Shown piece after piece: positions 16,821 to 24,009 of a DNA stretch of 64,000 bases (positions are counted from its first letter, which is position 1; every line of letters starts with the position of its first letter). Made by a program: the position numbers and the translations under genes. The DNA is from Flagellimonas pelagia. Its GTDB lineage: Bacteria > Bacteroidota > Bacteroidia > Flavobacteriales > Flavobacteriaceae. The notes beneath the pieces were generated by a model that had not been told where the DNA came from, did not search any database, and saw nothing but the letters and a program-made list of their open reading frames with translations. Location of the stretch: NCBI RefSeq assembly GCF_003584135.1, contig NZ_QXFI01000033.1, forward strand, positions 62,001 through 126,000. Direction: 5' to 3'.

Positions 16821-17610
16821 TCTCCACTACGCCCCGAACTATTTTTTCGCTCCCACCCATCCCATTAGCATTGCGTTGGTCGGGGCAGGGGGCAACGGTT
16901 CCCTCGTGTTGGCACGTCTGGCAAGGCTAGGCCATGCCTTGGTGCAGTTGGGGCATCCAGGCCTCTATGTGACCGTTTTCGACGGGGACTTGGTACAGCC
17001 CTCGAACGTGGGCCGGCAGTTGTACGCCCCACAGGACGTTGGGGGCAACAAGGCCATTTGTGCCGTAACCAAGGTGAACCATACCTTCGGACTGCAATGG
17101 GATGCCGTTCCCGAACGGATAGGCGCGGACGATAAAAGATTGCACGCCAATCTGATCATTAGCTGTGTGGACGGTGCCGATTTTCGTTTGGAACTGGCAA
17201 AGGTGCTTAACCATCCACGTTCAGGTTCCTATCCATACGAGAACCAACATTATTGGTTGGATTTGGGCAACGGAAAATATTTCGGACAGTTTGTCCTAGG
17301 AAACCTGCAACACAATAATCTGCGTTCGGAAGGGGAGGCGAAACACCGCAAGCTGGACCATATCGTAGACCTGTTCCCCGACCTATTGGCGATGGAAAAA
17401 GAGGTCGAACAGGGAAGGGGATGCAGCTATGCGGACAAGTTGCAGGAACAATCGCTGTTCATCAATGATACCTTGTCGTCAATGGCCGTCCATTGTCTCT
17501 ACGAACTTCTAACGAACAAAAAGATCAAATATCACGGGGCATTCGTAAACCTTGAAACGGGTAGAACGAATCCGCTTCCCATAAAATCCAACGTGCATGC
17601 TGTCGCTTGA
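16804..17610 (+). CDS. PRTRC system ThiF-family protein, E1-like
   Basis: A 268-aa protein starting at ATG 16804 (17 bp overlap with the E2-like gene). The N-terminus holds a Rossmann-type nucleotide site, IALVGAGGNGSLVLARL, typical of ThiF/MoeB/E1 adenylating enzymes, with the later acidic VFDGDLVQPSNVGRQ motif (ATP-binding Asp and Arg). A Cys follows in GRGCSYADKL near residue 205, a possible thioester site. Expected role: ATP-dependent activation of the C-terminal glycine of the ubiquitin-like protein at 14849-15064 and transfer to the E2-like protein. This rests on family knowledge and operon order. Confidence 0.85.
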   Translation: MSMKTDLHYAPNYFFAPTHPISIALVGAGGNGSLVLARLARLGHALVQLGHPGLYVTVFDGDLVQPSNVGRQLYAPQDVGGNKAICAVTKVNHTFGLQWDAVPERIGADDKRLHANLIISCVDGADFRLELAKVLNHPRSGSYPYENQHYWLDLGNGKYFGQFVLGNLQHNNLRSEGEAKHRKLDHIVDLFPDLLAMEKEVEQGRGCSYADKLQEQSLFINDTLSSMAVHCLYELLTNKKIKYHGAFVNLETGRTNPLPIKSNVHAVA

Positions 17611-17611
17611 A

Positions 17612-17836
17612 ATGCTATACGAAAAGCTTCCCTTTATGGGATTTGTCATTTTTATGTGGATCATTCTACAGGGAATGCTCAGGCTCAAACGTTTTTTGGG
17701 AATACCGTTACTGCTATTTCTTTTTATCTTGGTAGGCATCCCATTTATTAAGGATTTGGTGTGGCTCTTTGGGGCATTGGAACTATCGGTCTGGGGATAT
17801 TCTATTGCCAAAAAATGGCCGAGGCCATATTCTTGA
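17612..17836 (+). CDS. small membrane protein, 74 aa
   Basis: Not recognised. Two hydrophobic segments, about residues 7-22 (FMGFVIFMWIILQGML) and 29-45 (IPLLLFLFILVGIPFI), suggest a two-pass inner-membrane protein with a basic C-terminus. The chosen ATG at 17612 follows the ThiF stop by 1 bp; an earlier ATG at 17597 overlaps ThiF. It is the last gene of the PRTRC operon. Confidence 0.5.
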   Translation: MLYEKLPFMGFVIFMWIILQGMLRLKRFLGIPLLLFLFILVGIPFIKDLVWLFGALELSVWGYSIAKKWPRPYS

Positions 17837-18002
17837 TTGTACCATTGTAATGATCGTTCTTATTGGTTCGTCTTTTTCTCTCCCTTCCCATGGTTTCTGC
17901 GGGAGTTGCGCGAAAGCCGCACCTTATCGGCCTCCCGAAATCCCTGCGGGATGTCATCGGGGGCCTCACGGTTTGCTTTCACACAACCCCCTCGAAACGG
18001 GA

Positions 18003-18064
18003 CGCAAAAGTATGGAAGCCCCTATCGGGGTCCCATACCTTTGCGGAACGTGTTTTGTAGTTCC
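18003..18064. repeat. large imperfect hairpin pair, origin- or attenuator-like
   Basis: In the 389-bp gap between the PRTRC operon and AbiE, CGCAAA-GTATGG-CCCC (18003-18022) pairs with GGGG-CCATAC-TTTGCG (18027-18045) around a TATC loop: 16 bp of stem with small internal mismatches. A second hairpin follows at once, GGAAC / GTTCC (18045-18064). Smaller ones precede it, ATCCC / GGGAT (17940-17952), and follow it, GAAC / GTTC near 18078. No gene is supported here. Such clustering fits a replication or transfer origin, or a strong attenuator. Confidence 0.45.
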
Positions 18065-18177
18065 ATAGTGTACGAGAACTTTGTTCGGTGTGTGTACCGT
18101 TGGTTCCCGTATTTAAGATATTTTATCGTTTTTTACGCAGGCAACTATTGTAGGAATAGATTAATAGCCAAAATTAT

Positions 18178-18210
18178 TTTGTAACAAAAATTTACTAAAT
18201 TTGTTACAAA
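18178..18210. promoter_or_regulatory. AbiEi operator (perfect inverted repeat) with -7 box
   Basis: TTTGTAACAAA (18178-18188) and TTTGTTACAAA (18200-18210) form perfect 11-bp arms with an 11-bp spacer. A -7 box TAAATTTG (18196-18203) lies inside it, 23 bp before the antitoxin start codon. AbiEi antitoxins are known to repress their own operon by binding inverted repeats, and this site fits that role exactly. Confidence 0.75.
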
Positions 18211-18225
18211 TAAGATGAATATGCT

Positions 18226-18828
18226 ATGCGGAGTGTTGAGTCCAAAATAAAAAAATCCATTTCCAAAAAGGAGCGGGGAGAATTAGTGTTCCCCGATGAT
18301 TTTCGGGGATTGGGTTCACCTGAAGCCATACGGTTGGCCCTCCATAGGATTGAAAAAGAAGGGTATATAAAAAGAGTGGCCCAAGGAATCTATGTCCGTC
18401 CCAAGATAAGTAAATATGTGGGAGAGGTATTGCCAACGGCAGAGGAGATTGCTAGGGCCATAGCCAAAAGGGACAAGATCAGGTTGGTACCTACCGGGGT
18501 ATATGCTTTAAGTGCGTTGGGGCTTAGCACACAGGTACCCATGAAACTTGTCTTCCTTACCGATGGAGCTCCCCGGGAATTAAAATTGGGGAAGCGAAGC
18601 ATAAAACTAAAGAAGACCACCCCCAAGAATTTATCGGCCAAGGGCGAGATAAGCAGACTGGTCATACAGGCCCTTCGCGAGATAGGAAAGGAACAATTAA
18701 CGGACGAGGAAGAAGCAAAGATTATTGCCCTATTGAAAAAAGAAGACCAAAAAGACCTGCTTCACGATATAGCATTGGCTCCGGCATGGATCCGTAAAAT
18801 TATGGAAAAGAGCTTGGAAAATGGATAA
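18226..18828 (+). CDS. AbiEi-type antitoxin / autorepressor (DUF6088)
   Basis: A 200-aa protein with an N-terminal winged-helix domain (SPEAIRLALHRIEKEGYIKRVAQGIYV, where strand and turn follow the recognition helix) and a C-terminal domain with VPTGVYALSALGLSTQVP, the pattern of AbiEi/DUF6088 antitoxins. Role: represses its own operon and neutralises the nucleotidyltransferase toxin AbiEii in the abiE type IV toxin-antitoxin and phage-abortive system. A perfect inverted repeat lies just upstream. Its 3' end overlaps the toxin start by 8 bp. The gene is intact although the toxin gene is interrupted, so the antitoxin presently has no intact partner here. Confidence 0.85.
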   Translation: MRSVESKIKKSISKKERGELVFPDDFRGLGSPEAIRLALHRIEKEGYIKRVAQGIYVRPKISKYVGEVLPTAEEIARAIAKRDKIRLVPTGVYALSALGLSTQVPMKLVFLTDGAPRELKLGKRSIKLKKTTPKNLSAKGEISRLVIQALREIGKEQLTDEEEAKIIALLKKEDQKDLLHDIALAPAWIRKIMEKSLENG

Positions 18829-19039
18829 AAGGACATTTTACGATATACCCAAAGAAGATAGGCTTGCCATCTTTAAAAATGTAGAAAACAAAACGGGAAT
18901 CCCCGATTTTGCGGTTGAAAAAGACTGGTGGGTCGTCCAGGCATTAAAGGTAATCTTTGAAATGGAGATAGCGGAACATTTGGTCTTTAAAGGAGGGACC
19001 TCGCTAAGCAAGGCTTGGAAACTGATAGATCGGTTTAGT
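18821..19039 (+). pseudogene. AbiEii toxin, 5' fragment
   Basis: The N-terminal 73 codons of an AbiEii nucleotidyltransferase, from the ATG at 18821 to the insertion point. It includes the conserved motif FKGGTSLSKAWKLI (nucleotidyltransferase motif I, GG[ST]). After the insertion the frame runs only four codons into the element and stops at 19051. The second catalytic motif (SEDIDLA, DxD) lies on the other side of the element at about 22,575, so the catalytic site is split and the toxin must be inactive in this form. The first 8 bp overlap the antitoxin gene. Confidence 0.85.
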
Positions 19040-19066
19040 TATCCAAAGTAAATCGTTATCCAAAGT
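19039..19066. repeat. RIT element left terminal inverted repeat
   Basis: A 28-bp sequence with TTATCCAAAG twice, separated by TAAATCG. Its reverse complement matches 22518-22545 at 27 of 28 positions. Confidence 0.85.
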
Positions 19067-19141
19067 GGGTTTACATAAGTAATTGGCAATAAGAATATTA
19101 ACCAGTATACTTTTTGAAACAGCTTCGGATAACGATATTGA

Positions 19142-20173
19142 TTATTTGGTGAAGTTCTTAAGCCATTCCTTAAGTTTCGAGTCCCTTTCCCAAGATCCTA
19201 TCTTCCCTTGAGCAGGTATAACGGCAATATATGCGGCCTCCAATGCCTCACGTTTTTGCCTTGAATCGGCCCTTGCATAGATTTCCGTGGTCTGTATGGA
19301 CACGTGTCCCAGGATATCACGTATGTATACCAGATTTACACCGGATTGCAAAAGGTGCATTGCCTTGCTATGGCGCAGGGTATGCGGACTGATTTTTTCG
19401 GGGATTAGGTCAGGTCTGAGCGAACGCGCATCCCTGGCATAAAGATTTAGGATATAGGCCACTCCCGAGTTGGTCAGTTTTCCGCCCCGATTGTTGGCAA
19501 ACAACGGCCGACGGTTGTTCGCCGGGTCATCAAGACGGTTTTCCCTCAAATAGGACTGCAGCAGGTTTACCTGTTCGTTCTGCAACGGGACCATTCTTTT
19601 TTTGCCGCCTTTACCCAAAAGGGTGACATAACATGGCCTGTTCAGGTTAAGGGACGAAGGGGTCAGTTCTATTAGTTCATTTACCCTTGCCCCACTGTCA
19701 TAAAGCAGTGCCAGCAATGCTAGGTTCCTCCGTCCCGTTCCGGTGTTTGCGGGTATCCGTTCCAGCAGAAGTTTGATCCCGTCAACGGTCAGGTAATTGA
19801 CGGTACTTCTTCTTTCCTGTTTCTTGACCTTGATGGACAGGATGCTCTGCCATTGCCCAAGGCGTTTGACATCTTCATATTGCATATATGCAAAAAATGA
19901 ATGCAGGGCGGCCAATCGCTGGTTTCTGGTGGAGTTGGCACACATACGTTTTTGCTGGAGCCAATCAAGAAAGCCGAGAACGGTTTCCCTTTTAAAGTGG
20001 TCCAGGGTCAACCTGTCGGCCGCGGTCCCTCCGACCTTGTCCATATAGTCGAGCACGAGGGTAAAGGTGTTGCCGTAAGATCTTATCGTATGGGGGCTGG
20101 CCCCCCTTTCCCCGACGAGATATTCGTTAAAGAACCTTGTCAGGTGTTTTGCAAAATCAGTAGTCGTTTCCAT
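19142..20173 (-). CDS. RIT tyrosine recombinase, third gene
   Basis: 343 aa from ATG 20173. An N-terminal SAM-like DNA-binding domain (HLTRFFNEYLVGERGASPHTIRSY) is followed by the integrase catalytic domain: SGARVNE (Arg I), SPHTLRHSKAMHLL (HxxR), DILGHVSIQTTEIYARA (His and nucleophile Tyr). All catalytic residues are present. It begins 17 bp before the end of the second recombinase gene, so translation is probably coupled. The three recombinases of such elements are thought to act together in moving the element. A longer in-frame start at 20236 lies deep inside the second gene and is less likely. Confidence 0.85.
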   Translation of the reverse strand: METTTDFAKHLTRFFNEYLVGERGASPHTIRSYGNTFTLVLDYMDKVGGTAADRLTLDHFKRETVLGFLDWLQQKRMCANSTRNQRLAALHSFFAYMQYEDVKRLGQWQSILSIKVKKQERRSTVNYLTVDGIKLLLERIPANTGTGRRNLALLALLYDSGARVNELIELTPSSLNLNRPCYVTLLGKGGKKRMVPLQNEQVNLLQSYLRENRLDDPANNRRPLFANNRGGKLTNSGVAYILNLYARDARSLRPDLIPEKISPHTLRHSKAMHLLQSGVNLVYIRDILGHVSIQTTEIYARADSRQKREALEAAYIAVIPAQGKIGSWERDSKLKEWLKNFTK

Positions 20174-21173
20174 AATCGATATCTGTTTCGGTTTTGATGG
20201 GGAACACAAATGAGGTAAGGACATTTTCCTTATCAATGATGTCCGGATGGATTTCCCGTGTCATCCTTACATATTTTTCAGTTCCCGCTATCGTCTTGTG
20301 CCCCAGAAAGGTTGAGAGAATCGGAAGCGCGCAATAAATATCCGCTCCGCTTTTTACCATTTTTTCAAGGGAGTGGACGGCACAGGTGTGCCGGATGTCA
20401 TGAACACGCGGGCCTTGTTGCTTCCCTATATGCGGTATGCCGCACTGTTTAAGCACCTTTTTGAACCAGCTGTATGCGGTGCCTCTTGCAAACGGCCTTC
20501 CATTGGCCGTCACAAAGAAAGAACGCTCCCTGTCCGCAAGGCCTTCGACGGGCATGCGATCCCTATAACTTTCGTACTGCTTCATTACTTCCTTGAGGGA
20601 CGGATTTATGGGTACCATGCGCTGCATCTTGTTTTTTGTTTCCGTTATGATAATCCGGTCGTGCGCGTAATCGATATCCATGTTCCTGATGGCCAAAGCT
20701 TCGCCAATTCTCGCCCCGGTACTGTAGAGTAAGCGTATCAGGGCGGGTATGGCGACCAGGGCCGTGCTCATATTGCTGCAGTTCGATATGGCCAGTCCGT
20801 CACATTCCCTGAAGATACTTCCCATCTGTTCATGGGTGAAGACATACGGCATGAAGTCTATCTCTTTTCTCTTGGGCATCCGCGGGACGTAGCATTCATG
20901 GCCAAGGTGGCACATATACCGGCAGAACTGGGACAGGACGGAGTACTTTTCGTACAGCGTTCTGGCCCCGTCGTTTGAACGGGTCGCCCTCCATGCCGCA
21001 ATCTGCCTACTGGTTATATAGGTGTCGGTGGCCCCGGTTTCCAAGAAGAACCTATCAAGTTCCAAGAATGTATACCCGAATTTGTTGAGCCCGTACCCCA
21101 TGGCGTCCTTCATCTTCATAAAACTCTCGAAGTAAGGGGAGAACACGCTCCGGTATTTAAATTGCCTATCCAT
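20157..21173 (-). CDS. RIT tyrosine recombinase, second gene
   Basis: 338 aa from ATG 21173. This start is chosen because AAAGGAGGTG, a full Shine-Dalgarno sequence, lies 6 bp upstream, unusual for Bacteroidota. Catalytic residues: STGARIGE (Arg I), VHDIRHTCAVHSL (HxxR type, DIRHT), TFLGHKTIAGTEKYVRMT (His, Tyr). The HxxR His is Asp-shifted but the motif is otherwise complete. It overlaps both neighbours (8 bp upstream, 17 bp downstream). The protein is the middle member of the trio and typical in length. Confidence 0.85.
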   Translation of the reverse strand: MDRQFKYRSVFSPYFESFMKMKDAMGYGLNKFGYTFLELDRFFLETGATDTYITSRQIAAWRATRSNDGARTLYEKYSVLSQFCRYMCHLGHECYVPRMPKRKEIDFMPYVFTHEQMGSIFRECDGLAISNCSNMSTALVAIPALIRLLYSTGARIGEALAIRNMDIDYAHDRIIITETKNKMQRMVPINPSLKEVMKQYESYRDRMPVEGLADRERSFFVTANGRPFARGTAYSWFKKVLKQCGIPHIGKQQGPRVHDIRHTCAVHSLEKMVKSGADIYCALPILSTFLGHKTIAGTEKYVRMTREIHPDIIDKENVLTSFVFPIKTETDIDYGNDY

Positions 21174-22398
21174 AAAAAACACCTCCTTTCTGCTCATAAA
21201 AATTTGTGGATACCAAGGGCACGTCAAGTGCGCAGCGCATCAGGTTGTCCATATCTATGCGCAGATAGTTCATGGTCGCCTGCGTATCGGAATGCCCAAG
21301 TGTTTCGGAAATGACCGGCAGCGAAGTTCCGTTGTTCAATAATCGGCTTGCCAAGGTATGGCGCATGGCGTGGGGGCCGAACTTTCGCCCTTTGAGATCG
21401 ACACCGGATGCACTTATCGTTCTGCTTACCGCTCCGTTGATGACCATTCTGTTGACAGGACGATAGGGAGCGGTAGCGGTCAGGAACACCTGCTGTAGAT
21501 CGGAAAGGGACCTGCCATACCGCAGGTAATCGATAATGGCTTCCCCTACTTCGGCCAGGAGCGGCAGTTCCACTATTTTCTTTGTCTTGTACTGGGCCAG
21601 GCATATGAGGTTCCGCTGCCAATCCAGGTTCCCGAAGGTAAGTCCCGCTATATCCGAAGAGCGCAGGCCGAGCCTAGTGGCCAGAAGGAGCATCGCATAG
21701 TCGCGCTTGCCCACCGGACTGGAGCGTTCCACAGTATTCTCGATGAGCCCTATCTCGTCGGCATCGTATACCGAGGGCAGTTTTTCACGCACTGGATAAT
21801 TGTTTCTTCCGATGACGTATTCCACGTTTCTGCCGATGTACTTCCGTTGGTACAGGAAACGGCAGAACAGACGGACGGTATTGAGATACTTGTCCTTACA
21901 GTTCTGGGCGGACGATATGAACGTAAGGACGTCGTCCTCGCCAATATCGGAAACATGGTCTACCGACCTTAATGTAAGATGGGCTATAAAATAACTTAAA
22001 ATACGCCGATGCTCATTGACGGTGAGTTTGCTGCGCCGGAGTTTTTCCTGGGACGCTATAAACTCCAATGCAACTTTTCCCAGCTCACCGGGCAGTTCGT
22101 GGTTTACGTATTGTACGATTCTTTTCCTGATTTTCCCATATAGAAGAAAATCATCCAGCACGTGTACGCTGCGACGGATCGCACGCATGTGGGAAGCGCT
22201 CATTATCGGCATGCCGTCCAAAAAGTCCTCGCCGATGGCCTTACTGTAATTTGGCAGGGAGTTCCTGTGCATGTACTCCCGGATTCCATCCCGCCATAAG
22301 CGATGGTAATCCTTGATCCGTGGTTCACTGTAGCCTTCCTTCCTTAGGTGGTCTGCACATTCTTTGATCAGAAATCCGATTTCTTTTTCTGTGTCCAT
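21166..22398 (-). CDS. RIT tyrosine recombinase, first gene
   Basis: 410 aa, the longest and first transcribed of the trio. An N-terminal region with two helical DNA-binding modules (EECADHLRKEGYS-like start and LRRSKLTVNEHRRILSYFIAHL near residue 135) is followed by the catalytic domain: GLRSSDIAGL (Arg I), GPHAMRHTLASRLL (HxxR), ETLGHSDTQATMNYLRID (His, Tyr). All catalytic residues are intact. The start at 22398 is 120 bp inside the right inverted repeat, leaving room for a promoter in between. It probably binds the terminal repeats. Confidence 0.85.
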   Translation of the reverse strand: MDTEKEIGFLIKECADHLRKEGYSEPRIKDYHRLWRDGIREYMHRNSLPNYSKAIGEDFLDGMPIMSASHMRAIRRSVHVLDDFLLYGKIRKRIVQYVNHELPGELGKVALEFIASQEKLRRSKLTVNEHRRILSYFIAHLTLRSVDHVSDIGEDDVLTFISSAQNCKDKYLNTVRLFCRFLYQRKYIGRNVEYVIGRNNYPVREKLPSVYDADEIGLIENTVERSSPVGKRDYAMLLLATRLGLRSSDIAGLTFGNLDWQRNLICLAQYKTKKIVELPLLAEVGEAIIDYLRYGRSLSDLQQVFLTATAPYRPVNRMVINGAVSRTISASGVDLKGRKFGPHAMRHTLASRLLNNGTSLPVISETLGHSDTQATMNYLRIDMDNLMRCALDVPLVSTNFYEQKGGVFYG

Positions 22399-22517
22399 TT
22401 GTTATTTCTTTAGGTAAATGCGACATTGCATTCATTTGAAAATAACAAACGTTATCACGATAGTATTATCAAAAGTAATATTGGTTTACAGGTATTTATG
22501 AAGAGTACCTATCAAGA

Positions 22518-22545
22518 ACTTTGGATAACGATTTACCTTGGATAA
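22518..22545. repeat. RIT element right terminal inverted repeat
   Basis: The reverse complement of the left repeat with one mismatch (position 22537). Contains GGATAA twice. Shorter related sequences lie further inside the element (for example TCGGATAACGAT at 19125-19136). Confidence 0.85.
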
Positions 22546-22547
22546 GA

Positions 22548-22574
22548 AAACTTATCATGAGTCGTGATAAGTTT
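22548..22574. repeat. palindromic recombination-site candidate at right RIT end
   Basis: AAACTTATCA (22548-22557) and TGATAAGTTT (22565-22574) are perfect 10-bp inverted arms around the 7-bp spacer TGAGTCG, the geometry of a tyrosine-recombinase core site. A third GATAAG lies at 22541-22546. The intact toxin gene would have a shorter related sequence here (AAACTGAT...GGTTTAGT), which may be the target the element recognises. Confidence 0.6.
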
Positions 22575-23396
22575 AGTGAAGATATCGACCTTGCCGTTGA
22601 CCGCGGATTTTTTGGATATTCAGGGGAGCTATCAAAAAAACAGCTGACCAAGCTGAGGAAAGAAACGAGTTCCTATATTTCAGGGAAATTTTATCCAGAG
22701 TTGCAGCAGCGATTTAAGAGCAATGGATTTAAGGATGTGGGTTTCAATATCATTCCGGCCGAATCAAGCGACCAAGACCCTCGTATCATAGAAATCTATT
22801 ATCCATTTCTGACCAAATCCCCCGGATACATCCAACCAAGGGTACAAGTTGAAATTGGCTGTCGTTCTCTAAGGGAACCATTTCAATCAAAACCGATAAG
22901 CTCCTTTGTGGACGAAGAATATCCCGATGCCGAATTTGTAGCGCCTCCAGTAAAGGTTCCATCCGTAACCCCTGAAAGGACTTTTTTAGAAAAACTTTTT
23001 CTATTGCATGAGGAATTCCAACGTCCCAAGGAAAAGATAAGGGTGGATAGGCTAAGCCGTCATTTGTACGATATTTTCCAATTATCGAAAACGGAATTTG
23101 CGGTCAATGCCATCCACGACAAAGGTTTATATGAAACCATTGTAAATCATAGATATGTATTCACAAAACTTGGTGGGGTCGATTATAATCTGCATCGACC
23201 TCAGGATATACGGCCCATCCCACCCCCTGAGTATGAGGACGATTGGAAGGCAGATTATAAAACCATGCAAGAGCAAATGATTTATGGGGATTCCCCAGCC
23301 TATGAAAATTTGGTCAAGGGAATCCAAGGATTTTTAGAAAAGATGAATGTTTTGGATTGGAGAATGGGAGTGGAATTTCCCTTACCCAAAAGTTGA
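22571..23396 (+). pseudogene. AbiEii toxin, 3' fragment
   Basis: Carries the second nucleotidyltransferase motif, FSEDIDLAVDRGFFG (DxD), and the C-terminal domain of AbiEii (ERTFLEKLFLLHEEF, VDRLSRHLYDIFQL), about 274 codons to the stop at 23396. The frame stays open upstream to a TTG at 22521, but that part is element sequence. No promoter or good start is seen, and motif I is missing, so the fragment should be silent or inactive. Together with 18821-19039 it would form a normal-length 345-aa toxin after exact excision of the RIT element. Confidence 0.85.
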
Positions 23397-23534
23397 GATC
23401 AATTTGGGCAGGACAACCATATAAACGAATCAAATAGGAATAAAGACTATATAATCGGAATCCATAATGGATGATGTTTGATATGAACACCTAAATTTAA
23501 TCATCTTTGTTATCGATTAAAGAATCAATGAGTT

Positions 23535-23759
23535 ATGGGAAAAATTAAAAAATTTAATTCGGACACCTTCTTAAGGATATTCGCCCTATTAATGTCCGTG
23601 TCGCTGTGTTCTTGGATCGCACCACTTGTTTTTGAATTAGAGGTTAATGAGATTAAAGTGGTCTACATGATAAGAACATTCACTTTCGTTATGATTACTT
23701 TAATGATTATTGTTCCGTTAATTTTATTCTCTTTCGAAAAACCAAAAAAGTACAAATAG
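23535..23759 (+). CDS. small two-pass membrane protein, 74 aa
   Basis: Not recognised. Two hydrophobic segments, about residues 13-32 and 46-66 (FTFVMITLMIIVPLILFSF), with a basic tail. It stands alone 138 bp after the toxin fragment. Base composition is AT-rich like the AbiE fragment. Support is limited to composition and a plausible membrane topology. Confidence 0.4.
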   Translation: MGKIKKFNSDTFLRIFALLMSVSLCSWIAPLVFELEVNEIKVVYMIRTFTFVMITLMIIVPLILFSFEKPKKYK

Positions 23760-23836
23760 GCAATTAAAACGAATAGGAATGCCAGAAGACGAATTTTCCA
23801 TACAGGTAAAGTCAAAATAGCAAGGAGAATACCTTG

Positions 23837-24000
23837 ATGGATTTGTACGGTCTTCCCATTTATAAGGAAGAAGTTATAGACTATCTTTTGGAGGGTAATT
23901 GCGATAATCAGTTTCTGCTATTTATGTTCTCTTCAAAAGGGTGGATACGGCCAAGAACGAAGTGATGTATTATTTGAATCTTTTCCGTTACATTGATTAA
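23837..24000 (+). pseudogene. possible frameshifted small-gene remnant
   Basis: An ATG frame of 42 codons (MDLYGLPIYKEEVIDYLLEG...) stops at 23965. In the -1 frame the sequence continues with good coding character (KRVDTAKNEVMYYLNLFRYI) to a stop at 23998-24000. The frames cross at an AAAAGGG run. A one-base frameshift in a small gene explains both halves; programmed slippage is less likely. It lies 9 bp before the next gene. Confidence 0.3.
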
Positions 24001-24009
24001 ATTTATACC

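Larger units (their letters stand above)
19040..22577 (-). mobile_element. RIT (recombinase-in-trio) element inserted in abiEii
   Basis: A 3,538-bp insertion encoding three overlapping tyrosine recombinases on the minus strand, the arrangement that defines RIT elements. The 28-bp terminal inverted repeats lie at 19039-19066 and 22518-22545. GTTTAGT stands on both sides (19033-19039 and 22571-22577). Removing one copy plus the intervening DNA joins the two toxin fragments in the same reading frame and gives one 345-codon gene with the conserved IDRFSEDIDL region restored. Between the right inverted repeat and the right GTTTAGT is a 27-bp palindromic site. It carries no other cargo. Confidence 0.85.

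Noticed and set aside
17837..18184. 115-codon plus-strand frame in the hairpin region
   Set aside because: Composition is odd (Cys, Trp, Arg rich), two other frames are open too, and it is made of inverted repeats; treated as non-coding.
22521..22570. TTG start of the toxin 3' fragment as a real translation start
   Set aside because: The codons lie in the RIT inverted repeat and palindrome; the frame is open by chance.
23930..23945. Programmed -1 frameshifting at AAAAGGG
   Set aside because: The site does not fit the X XXY YYZ pattern for both tRNAs and no downstream pseudoknot was evident; a simple mutation is more likely.
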